Assembly: GCA_950295325.1 (NCBI GenBank)
Contig: OX485803.1
Span: 37,029,554-37,093,553, forward strand
Source: Polytrichum commune
Taxonomy: Eukaryota; Streptophyta; Polytrichopsida; Polytrichales; Polytrichaceae
DNA: 64,000 nt
Direction of reading: 5' to 3'
The translations under genes were made by a program, and so were the position numbers. A model generated the notes under the pieces. That model was given only the letters and a program-made list of their open reading frames with translations. It was not told where the DNA came from and ran no database searches. Below, one piece after another: positions 54,768 to 64,000 of the stretch. Within the stretch, counting starts at the first letter, position 1, and every line of letters starts with the position of its first letter.

Positions 54768-57700
54768 TCATTCTCCATCTTCATCTTCAGCTTCATTTCC
54801 ATTCTCGACATCGTTTTCTGCAGCAGCAATACGTGCCAAGTTGTCTTTGGCAAAATCTATATGTTTTTGGGGGATGGTCATTGTCTCTGATTTGGAACCT
54901 TTGCGTGGTTTCCAAGCACAAAGTATGGTATCTGTGTTTATCCATATTGGTTCATATGCTGAGTCCATTGTCCATTTGAAACCTTTTTTGGTGTCCCACC
55001 CTAAATATGTGCGGAGCACATTTTGATCTTTGGTGCTAGGACGGCAATATTCCACCTCAATTTGATGAAAATTTGGGTTAGTTGGAACAAAATTTGGTGA
55101 TGACAATGCTTTTACCAACCAAATCGGTTTAGGGTGCTCCTCATCTCCAGGACGTACGAGGATCATATACCCTTCGTAGCAATCAACAGCCACACGAAAT
55201 GATGGAGCCGGACGATTACGAGCTGGGCCAACATAATGGTCGTCCGCTGCGAACTCTTCACGGATGTCCCCATTGTCGAAGAACATGGCCTCAGATTCCA
55301 CGATTGTCACTCGGCTTTGTGGCCAAAAACCTTGTGTCAAACATGAATGTGTTTCGACATCGGGTGCTAGCAATGCTGAGCGAATGCGATCCCAGTACGT
55401 AATCAATGGTTCGTGGGTATCCCGAACACGCCTTGTGATGTCTTCCTCGCACAATTCTTTCCAATATTGGATGAATCCGGATATACCTTTGATGATTTCT
55501 GGTCCATTCCTCATGGGGTTGGGTTTGCAAGGCTTCGGCTCCCCATCAGGTAGCATACATTTGCCTTCTTCGTTTTGGCGCCATACGAGTATCCCTTCCT
55601 CTGGACCCCAATCCGGGGAAGTGCACAAAACTTTGAATTGCATGGCCGGCAAACCATCATCACGCATATAGAATCGGAATTGTTGAGCCTTGGTATGGCC
55701 CACTAAACGGTCACCTCCCTTAAGAATGAATGGTTCGATAAACGCTTTGAAATCGGGCACTTCTTCAATCAAATGCGGGATGACTGGCACATTATCCAAA
55801 TCCATGTATGATTTCATGAGAAGAGGAATCGTCGGAAAATCCTCCTCGTGCAACTTCATACTCCAACGTCCAAATGAAGCGTCAATGTCATCATGCGTGT
55901 GGCCAACCATCAAAAAAGACACAAACACTTCTTTGAAAATGCCCTTGGCTACGAGCAATGACCAAAAACAAAACACGTATCGACATTTGTTGTCTTTGGC
56001 ACAATTGTCCAGTTGCACATGTAGAGTTGGAGGCAAAGGTTTAGCAAGAACGGTTTGTTCAGGCGGTTCTTGCAGTGACGATAGACATACTTCTTTCCCC
56101 TCTAGCACAGCCTCATAAATCGGTGTTGTTCCACATCCAACAAAAAGAGCGCGAGAGGATGATGTTGGCGGACTCTCAAGATCTCGTAGAAGTTTTGCAA
56201 AAGACCCTACGGTATGATTGGCGTCGCCTGGATAGAAATCCAAGCCATAATGTGCATACTTGACGTCCACATGGCCATGTGCGATCATACCTGAATTAAG
56301 ACATACAAATGAGAAGTACATTCCAATATCATTTATGATAAGAAAATTCAATTTTTCCGCAAGCAGGCCAAGAAAATGAACAAACACTTACGGATGTACA
56401 TCCGTAACTCTTAACGATGAGCATGTGGGTTCGCAAAAAAAATGTGAAAACCAACGAACCTGTGACAGATATTGGGAGCTTGAAATATCCATCTGTAGCC
56501 TTTATTTTCCGTGCATAACAAGGGCACGCAGTCTTCGCATGGTCCATTTTGTCATGAATGATTGTCAAAACCTCATTCGGCCTCATTATCGATAATGCGC
56601 GATTCTTGTAGTAGTCTTGACGGTGTGCCTCTTGGTTGTTGACATGCTCAATGTATTTCCGTTGATGTCTATTGTGCGACTCAGTCCCTATGGGATGTGC
56701 ATCTCGAAGGCCCTTGTATTTCTCACAAGCAGAACACCTAGCAAACTTATCCCCAGGCCTCTTCGTAATGTACTCTGCAAATTGTTGATTCTTGATCACA
56801 CTCAATTTTGACAACGAAATCGGCCCACATCCAGCATTTTCGCCAACCTCATTAACATCCATAAGTATGTTCTTCCATTTTGTCCCTGTAGGCAAAACCA
56901 TCTGGACAATCTTTTCCCCCGACGGCAGAGTCCGTGTCTTGTGTGGCATCGCATCTGCTAATGGCATAATGATGGTTGATAGTGTTACAGTTGCTTGGAG
57001 TGTTGCCTCCCTGGGCTTCTTTGTACCAGAGTTGCCATGGAACCGAGAACGCCGTCCTTGCAGCGAGTAGTTCCGGAACCTATAAAAATCTGCCTTTGAA
57101 ACTGCATGTATAATGTACCATGCCGTGCAGCATACCTCTATATTTTCCAAGGTCACAACCTTACGACCTTCGGCATCAAAGTGCATGTTGCGATGGACTT
57201 CAAGTTTCTTTGCAGATCGCATCCGAAAGTCCGCAAGCCACATCTCTTGTCTCAAAGATTTGATTTTGTCACGGGAAAATAGTTGGCAACACATTTTTGC
57301 ACAACAATCCTTTGTTGCTACGGACCTAATAGATGTGTCTCCCAATGTTAGATCTCGACGACGTTGCGTGGGTTCACGGGGCACGCGAACGGAATCATAT
57401 TTACGCCGACCTTGTCTAGGACGCATTGTGGCGAACAAAGTCTTTTGTATTTCCTCAAAACGACGTGCATGATTCCACAAGCTGACACCATCGTGAAGAA
57501 CACTTCGCAACGGCCATCGACGAAGAGAGAATCTCCAACCAGGAGGTACTTCCAATGGATGTAAGGAGTTCAAAATGCACACCCCAACATCTTCCTCCCC
57601 AAGGGGATTTGCATCAATACAGTCCATAGGATTTGAGTTCCTACAAACACCATTGGCCACGGGGACGCCGTATCCATTGACTATGACAACATCAAGATCA

Positions 57701-57864
57701 ATCCATTGTTCCCGCGAATAACCCTCACATGTTGGTATGAAATCATCCTCTGCATTGGCGACACCAATTGTAGTTTCATGTTCCATGACACCTTCAAATT
57801 CGCTAGCATAGCTTGACGCTTCCGAAGAGAACTCGAATGCACTATCTCGGACGTTGGAATCCAT
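54768..57864 (-). CDS. DUF7869-type protein, probable RNase H-fold transposase, two exons
   Basis: Exon 1 is 57864-56460 and exon 2 is 56290-54768, joined by a GT-AG intron of 169 bp. The junction falls inside a Gly codon and the product is 975 residues with no stops. The N-terminus is acidic. A Cys-rich block (residues 187-193, CCAKMCC) followed by FSRDKI and RQEMW, a second CC (245-246), and CSACEKYKG (377-385) look zinc-binding. Conserved acidic boxes are HDKMDHAKTACP (Asp438/441), HVQLDNCAKDNK (Asp563) and FLMVGHTHDDID (Asp602/603/605). This block order matches an uncharacterised family, Pfam DUF7869 as I recall, found in invertebrates and plants. Three spaced Asp boxes suggest a DDE/D nuclease. 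The C-terminus is acidic. The start is the ATG at 57864; an earlier in-frame ATG at 57924 adds 20 residues. A domesticated host gene is the alternative. Confidence 0.75.
56388..56407. repeat. 20-bp perfect palindrome in the DUF7869 intron
   Basis: TTACGGATGTACATCCGTAA is its own reverse complement. Its half-site ACATCCGTAA is the motif that recurs in both flanks of the gene. Confidence 0.92.
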
Positions 57865-58005
57865 GGCCACTACAAGTGACCCACATGAAGAGTATGTCAA
57901 AATATCCCATTCAATAAATGTCATGGATAGTCCTAACGCTTATTGTCAATGAAACACAATGTCAACAATAGTGGATTTCATGGCCTGGAAACAAAGACAC
58001 ATTGG

Positions 58006-58541
58006 TATACGAACGCGCGTACGTATATCTCCATGTAACAACATTATCAGTGCAAGCACGCGCATACATATGTCTTTATTTGTTCATAGTCGGCGGAAAG
58101 GTCCAGACAACAAAAACATGACAGTTTTATGGGCGCGCACCCGTAAATCTCTTCGTGGTCAAAGAGGTCAATATCATGCGCAAATGTTTTCGCAAATTAT
58201 ACAACATAGGTATACGGACGTGCGTCCGCAAACATCTGAATGTCAAAAGTCAGTGTTGTGCAAGACACACAGAGGTTTAGGAAACCAAGATGTCCAGGTG
58301 CCAGGTTCCTACTGTGTATTATGAATGTCAAAATATTATACTATGACACATAGGGTGATGTAAGCTTAGGGTTTAGGGATCTTATACCTCCATTGACCGT
58401 ACAGTCTCAATGTAATATTCTACATGGCACATAGTGAAAAGTATGGAACCAAAGGTTTGCAGGTTTACGGATGCGCGTCCGTAAACCTCTCTGTACCTCA
58501 TTACTAGCACAAATAGGTTTAGGTTACTGGACGTGAGTCAG
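58006..58541. repeat. GC-rich palindromic repeats upstream of the DUF7869 gene
   Basis: Six imperfect palindromes in AT-rich DNA: 58006-58027, 58051-58072, 58126-58147, 58211-58232, 58462-58487 and 58522-58541. The best is GGTTTACGGATGCGCGTCC continuing to 58487. The consensus core is ACGGAYGCGCGTCCGTAAA. Their number, spacing and sharing with the other flank suggest binding sites for the encoded protein. Confidence 0.8.
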
Positions 58542-58659
58542 AAAATTTTCATGACAATACAGTCTCGTTGGTATACTATACATGGCAAGTGGTCATGATG
58601 TCAGCTCAGGTGCAATACCGAACAATGGAACAAAAAGCACTACAAGGAGAACACGGAAA

Positions 58660-58870
58660 AATGACTATGGCCATATGACTACATATGACTATTGGACTCA
58701 TGGTACTCATGTTGAACCGATGTGATGACTAGAAATGACTTTAGTCATCATATGACTATGATCATAGTCAGAGGGGACAATAATTTATCGGGAACCACGT
58801 GGAGAACGTCTCGGGAACATGTTCTCCCAATGTAATATGCTATTATTGTAGTCATACCAGTCCATATGAC
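58660..58870. repeat. CACTA-3 subterminal ATGACTA motifs
   Basis: ATGACTA, ATATGACT and their complements occur a dozen or so times in 210 bases, a typical subterminal repeat array for transposase binding. Confidence 0.7.
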
Positions 58871-59205
58871 TACAACTGATACCCATCTGACTATGGTGTC
58901 GAGGTCCCAATAGCGATTGGTTGGTGTGAGGCATTTGGATGACTGCCATGCTTCTCCTATCAAGGCAAGACCCTGGTTTTGTGTGGTTCTGTAGGCAACG
59001 ACATTTTTGTGGTGTAGTTGTATTTCTTGCAAGACAACCATGATTTTTAACACATTCGCATAGCTCATGACTTTTATTTAATATAAAGTACATCATACTT
59101 TATTTTTTTTAAAAAGCATACATATTGTATTTAGTACATATTGATCGAAACATGCATGTGGGGAGTGTCTTTTTCAAGCAACCTCCCTTGCTAGTGTTCG
59201 ACAAC

Positions 59206-60049
59206 CTAGTCTTCACTAGGTGGATCCTCTCCCCTAACTTCCAACGCCCTACTGACATCTTCCGCAGTCAAAACCTTGCATCCCGCCAACATAGGGTCCT
59301 GAGATGAGCGGTCAAAATCAATGCTTGTGTCGCCAAGACCGTGGTGGTCAGCGTCCCTGCCTATTTGCAGTGCTTGCAAATCTGGTCCTCCATCCACCCC
59401 TGACATGACTCTACATCCTCGTGGCTCCCTCCGCAAAACCACTTTCCATCCATCATTCGCCACATCATCCACAAAAAAAACTTGTTGCACATGAAGGGGA
59501 AATGCAAATGAGTCCGCCGAATAAGGGATCAACCGATCAAATTTGAAGAGTGTGAAACCATACTCATCGCATTTCATAGTCGCGCGAGGGCCCCTCTTGT
59601 TTGCTCGTGCCCATGTGCAATACAACACAACAACCTCAAATGTTCCGTAGTCCACGCTTATTATCTCCTCCACCCATCCAACATATTCTAGATTAGTTGT
59701 CCTCATATTCTTGTCGCTACTACTAGACCGACAAGATTGTAAAAACGTAGCGGCGACACCGCTGTCACAAGTAGACAAATCCACTTCAGCTCCACGTACT
59801 CTTATGTGATTACCGTATGCATACATTGACCTGTAACCTTTTGCATTTCTTGAGGGTGGCAACAACAACGCTCGCACATCATCGGACACAACATTCCCCC
59901 TCGCAATGTCCTCATCCACTGCGCCATGTAGCCACTCCGTGAAAGTTACATGTCGAGTATCGCTTCCAGCCTCAGTACGTCGTCCCTTCCTTTGCCTTCT
60001 TTTCCCCTGTTTGGCTTGATCTCTTCTGCTCATATCGGAGGTGTACCTT
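59206..60049 (-). CDS. CACTA-3 transposase exon 4 (DUF4216)
   Basis: Starts after a GTGCAG acceptor at 60051-60050. A basic, Arg/Lys-rich stretch (residues in the exon 8-30, possible nuclear localisation signal) precedes DUF4216: HVTFTEWLHGAVDED, MYAYGNHIRVRG, CDSGVAATFLQSC, YVGWVEEIISVDYGTFEVVV and HVQQVFFVDDVANDGWKVVL. Open to the stop at 59206. Confidence 0.88.
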
Positions 60050-60226
60050 CTGCACCGTCCACGATTACCTTTAGTTAGTTGCACATTTATCCCATTTCTT
60101 CCTAACACTTCTACTTAACTACAAGGAATAAAACATAGCTAGTCATCTTCTGCAACACTGTCACTACACATAGTGCTTCTCGGCTTTCATATGACTATGA
60201 AACATGTACGGTGCCAAAGTGCTTAC

Positions 60227-61125
60227 TCCCTGTAGTCTTGCAGTATATCAGCGTTGTTTATGACAAACTCGTGAATCCAATGTTGTAACTCCCCTGTCAA
60301 TACTCGGCGTCTTCCCTTGCCTTCTAAAAGTTCAGAATTCATGCTGGGCTCTTCGGTGTCATCCCATACACGTCGAGCCGTCACATCACAATTCTGCATG
60401 TACTCTGTACAAAAACCAAGCGCCTCGTCCATGATGTACCCTCTTGCCATGGAGCCCTCCGGTTGCGCGCGTTGCCGTACGTAACCTTTCAATGTTTTCA
60501 AGTACCGTTCAACCGGGTACATCCATCGTGTGTGAACTGGTCCACAAACTTGCAGCTGTTGGACTAAGTGAATTGGCATATGAGACATCACATCAAAGAA
60601 AGATGGAGGAAACACTTTTTCTAACATGCACATCGTTGTTGTTGTTTCCTCCAACAACTCGTCCATTGTTGACCGGTCCAACGATTTCGCACAAAGACGT
60701 GTGAAGACCCTGCATATGCGTATAATTGCCACTCGAACTTCCTTTGTTAGTAGTGTTCGCAAACATAATGGCATAATCTGTTGCATCAAAATGTGGTAGT
60801 CATGGGACTTCAAGCCCCGTAACTCTCCATCCGCGGTGATCCTCTTTGATAATTGTCCTACATAATTACTCGGAGTCTTAAGCTCGCGAATATTCTGTAT
60901 GAACATTGTCTTCTCTGACTTGCTCATCACGTATGAAGCTGTTGGTAGCAACGTCAATCCACTTCTATCATCCTCCACGGGATGAAGCTCCGGCCTTATG
61001 TTCGCTTCTTTCATGTCCAGTCGTACTTTCAGTGTGTCTTTTATACCCCATATTGTCTTTATGATGTTTTCGCAGAGATTTTTTTCGCAGTGCATTGCGT
61101 CCAGAACGTGCCGGATCAAGAGATA
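60227..61125 (-). CDS. CACTA-3 transposase exon 3 (end of tnp2, DUF4218)
   Basis: Acceptor GTGCCAG before 61125; donor GGGA|GTAAGC after 60227. It opens with LLIRHVLDAMHCEKNLCENI and carries LRGLKSHDYHILMQQIMPLC, FPPSFFDVMSHMPIHLVQQL and TRWMYPVERYLKTLKGYV. It ends two bases into a codon that exon 4 completes in frame. Confidence 0.88.
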
Positions 61126-61329
61126 CTGGCACATTCACGACACCTCGTTAGTTCGGAAATCAGTGCTCCTTTCACCACATTCCATGTGTTTGTTTCAACA
61201 TCTTCTTCGAAACGATGACTGCTAATAGTCATCGTCAAAACATGTAGTCATTACATACACACATAATTACTACAAATAGTAGTTTTTTCATATACTACAT
61301 AAGATTTGCATAGAGTACCTATCACTGAC

Positions 61330-62778
61330 CTGCCAATACGGGAGAGCATATAGGGCAGACAACCTCTTCACTCCTGTCTGATGTACTGGATCGTTCTCTC
61401 CTCCTGGTTTGTTGTCCCTCGAGGCATTTAGCCACATTTCCCTTCCTTGAGCATGCCGCATAATGTCCTGACCGGTTAATGGGCAGGGTGCTGCTCTCCA
61501 CTCTTCTGTGCCGTCAAATGCCCTCCCTTGTGTTCGGTATGGATGACTCATACTCAAGTACCTCCGGTGTCCCAAAAAAAGGTTTTTCCCAAGCGCTGCA
61601 GATCGGCGTGTTGTCACATTGGGTCCACACTCCGTGCATCCTTTGTAACCCTTTGTCACTTGTCCGGATACAAGACCATACGCTGGATAATCGTGAATGC
61701 ACCACATCAAAATGGCCTTAAGTTTGAAATTGCGGTGTCCATGTTCGCCGGAAACATCGACGGCATCAACACCACTCCACAACTCTTGCAACTCTTCAAT
61801 GAGGGGTGCCAGGTACACATCTATATTTTCCGATGTCACACTCTCTTTTCCGGGAATTAAAAGGGCCAACATAAAAAAAAATCGTTTTGTCACCAACCAC
61901 GGTGGCAGGTTGTAATTTAAAAGCACAACCGGCCAAGTGGAGTGACTCAATGATTGGGTTGAAAATGGGTTCACACCATCTAGGGCCATGCCAAGTCGTA
62001 TATTCCTCTCTGAAGATCCAAACTCGGGATACATAGCGTCCACGTGTTTCCATGCTTTACAGTCCGGCACACATTCAATATTCCCTTCCCAACCTCTCCT
62101 TGTTGCATGCCATTTGCTCAACTCCGCAAGGCGTGAACAACGATACATGCGTTGTAGACGGGGAATCAATGGGAAATGCCTTAAGACCTTCATAGCCCTG
62201 TTACTGTTCTCCGATGTGTACCGCATTTCCCCACATTTAGGGCAGTACAATGCATCTGCCAATTGCTTGCGGAAGAGACAACATCCATTTCTACAAGCGT
62301 GTATGGAGTCATATGAAAGCCCCAACATTCGTAGGAATTTTTTCCCTTCATAATTTGACCTTGGTAAATTGTTACCCGGTGGAAGAAGTTCACTCACTAC
62401 CTTCAGAATTTCATCCGCACAAGCATTAGACACCCCAAACACTGTGAAGCAATTAAGAAGAAGCAATACTGCCACTAGGCGCGTTGACCGTGCACCCTCG
62501 TATAAAGGAATTTTTGATTCCCGTAGGACATCCGTGAGGTCCTCCTCCTCGCACACATCCCCTCCTATGGCAGGGACATCATCTCCATCGTTAATTCCAT
62601 CATTACACTCTGCATAATTAGATTCTCCATAATTGTTGTACCTTGCGAGACACTCCGTCACCATTCTCACAACCTCAATATCTTCGTCTTCGCTTACGTC
62701 GTGTTCCGAATTCTCCACCAGTTGTCTACGACGGATGTCGTCCTCGCATTCTTCCTCACTTTCGGACACAATTTCGGA
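61330..62778 (-). CDS. CACTA-3 transposase exon 2 (tnp2)
   Basis: 1449 bp, phase 0 at both ends: acceptor TTTGAAG before 62778, donor TGGCAG|GTCAGT after 61330. An acidic N-terminal part is followed by tnp2 with CRNGCCLFRKQL, LYCPKCGEMRY, KVLRHFPLIPRLQRMY, LPPWLVTKRFFFMLALLIPG, APLIEELQELW, LMWCIHDYPAYGLVSG and CTECGP. No interruptions. Confidence 0.9.
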
Positions 62779-63182
62779 CTTCAAACATTACAACACAAAT
62801 GAGGATTGCATTATATGTGTTAGTATAAATGTACACATCCACACCAGGAAGCACATTTGCACTTGAGCCATTTGCAAATTCTCATATCAACTTCTGCTTG
62901 TCCTTTTGTGATCACAACTTCTAGTCATGAAGTGAAAACCTATGACTACCCTTTGTCATATAGTTGCACCATATTAAAAACGGTGACTACATTTGGTTGC
63001 AACAGAGTCTTGGTCACATGCAATGTACATTATGGAGTGCAAAGCAGCAGTGGCTGCGGGATGTACATAGGGTCTCCTCGTTTCCAACTTCTTAGAATGC
63101 AGTATCGTAAGCTACTGAAAAGCATCCCATGAACATAATCACCAAAAATGACAAAACTATCAGTGGAGTCCACCATACATAC

Positions 63183-63380
63183 CAAGATTGATTTCTTAAA
63201 TTCCGGATCTCGACCATATTCTCGCAGATGTTTCCGGATGGTTTTCCGTAACAACACTTTTGCACCCATGCATTTCTTGCAAGGGCATGCATAACTTGCA
63301 AGATGTTGCCGATCTGCCTCCTTTTCCTCCATGTCCCATAAATGCAGGTGCAGTAAAACTTGTCGTGAATCCGGATCCAT
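63183..63380 (-). CDS. CACTA-3 transposase exon 1 (transposase-associated zinc domain)
   Basis: ATG at 63380, 66 codons, donor TTG|GTATGT after 63183. It contains CPCKKCMG and RKHLREYGRDPEF. The intron runs to 62779. With exons 2-4 the total is 3390 bases, exactly 1130 codons with the stop. Confidence 0.88.
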
Positions 63381-64000
63381 TGTCAGCCTCCTCTATGCAC
63401 TTGTATAGGGCCTTGAATGTTTTCCGCCCCCTCGTTCACCCTGTGAAGGACACACACATACCCATAAATGACTCTTGGATTCTCCATGGATCATGACAAC
63501 ATTTCACAGCTTGCAAAGCAACTGAACTCGTGTCATGTCCTAGTGCAGGATAGAGGATATGCGACTATGAGTCCCCCCAACGTAGTCACCAAAAAAAGGA
63601 GTCAATGTGGAATCGTGAGTGGTCTCTGACTAGGATTAGTCACAAACAATGTGCAACAATTATGACTACAATCAATCATTGTACTCCTCGAACGATGACT
63701 GCATGTAGTCATTCAGAACTACCAACCTATAACCTTGCATTGAAGAGAAATCATGCACGGGACTCCACCTTGTGTGCTCGCACTTGCGTGCAAGGCGGAC
63801 CACCTCGAACACGCAACATGAACCCTGCTGTGCGCCTCAAATTTCAAGCAGGCCAGACATGATTCACTCAGAATAAAGGCTATTAGGGGGTGAGAATGCA
63901 CGAGCAACTAGCAATTCACAAAAGGCTATTAGGGGGTGAGAATGCACTTGCATTAGCAATTCACACTTGCAAGGTCGGAGCTGTCCACGAAGAAGATAGC
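63381..64000. other. CACTA-3 5' region, incomplete
   Basis: Upstream non-coding sequence with TAGTCAT-type motifs at 63585-63715 and a 46-bp direct repeat at the end. No second gene can be supported. Confidence 0.45.
63875..63966. repeat. 46-bp direct repeat
   Basis: Copies at 63875 and 63921 share AAAGGCTATTAGGGGGTGAG, then AATGCAC and TAGCAATTCACA, with small differences. Confidence 0.85.

Larger units (their letters stand above)
58638..64000 (-). mobile_element. CACTA-3, left end and coding region (right end outside window)
   Basis: CACTACAAGGAG at 58638 is the left terminus, nearly identical to CACTA-1's CACTACAAGGAT. Dense ATGACTA/TAGTCAT motifs follow inside it (58660-58870) and recur at 63550-63720 on the other side of the gene. 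The transposase occupies 59206-63380 on the minus strand. The right end is not in the window. Confidence 0.85.

Noticed and set aside
1-64000. tRNA, rRNA or CRISPR features
   Set aside because: None were seen; the only tRNA-related sequences are retrotransposon primer-binding sites.

Overview
This window is repeat-rich plant nuclear DNA. It is built almost entirely of transposable elements, many nested or abutting, and I find no convincing single-copy host gene. The evidence for a plant is the CACTA transposases with the plant-type domain order (transposase-associated zinc domain, tnp2, DUF4218, DUF4216), Ty3/gypsy pol genes, an initiator-Met-tRNA primer site, GT-AG introns and AT-rich spacers. 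The flavour of the two larger gypsy families reminds me of fern, lycophyte and bryophyte repeats more than of grasses or eudicots, but that is an impression and I cannot name the species.

Layout. 1-4480: 5' part of a minus-strand gypsy element (E1) with a 1664-bp LTR; its gag is open to the window edge. 4481-13136: a related plus-strand gypsy element (E2). Its 5' LTR is cut exactly where E1 begins, so E1 appears to have jumped into it. 13230-24177: a complete minus-strand CACTA element (CACTA-1) with 11-bp inverted ends and an AAT target duplication; its long first intron carries a degenerate repeat-rich insert and a coiled-coil gene fragment. 24178-29091: gene-like but undefined 5' territory of a second CACTA element, with a small hAT-like MITE at 26254-26663. 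29092-about 49850: plus-strand CACTA-2, split by a gypsy element (LTR-A, 30621-44915), which is itself split by a chromovirus-like element (LTR-B, 33924-40707), and hit again by a solo LTR (45855-47480). 51053-54007: a 3-kb PIF/Harbinger-like element with TAA duplications. 54100-58550: a two-exon, apparently intact 975-aa DUF7869-type protein surrounded by GC-rich palindromic repeats; this is the best candidate here for a poorly described DNA transposon. 58638-64000: minus-strand CACTA-3, whose four exons join into an open 1129-codon transposase; its far end lies outside the window.

How the parts relate. Target-site duplications at three nested insertions (ACGA, YTGGA, ATGAC) each leave the interrupted reading frame continuous when one copy is counted, so the order of events can be read: CACTA-2 first, then LTR-A and the solo LTR independently, then LTR-B inside LTR-A. 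E2 and LTR-B have nearly identical LTRs but badly broken coding regions. That suggests recently mobilised, non-autonomous copies served in trans. CACTA-3 and the DUF7869 gene are the only potentially autonomous units visible. All domain names come from reading the translations; no database was searched.
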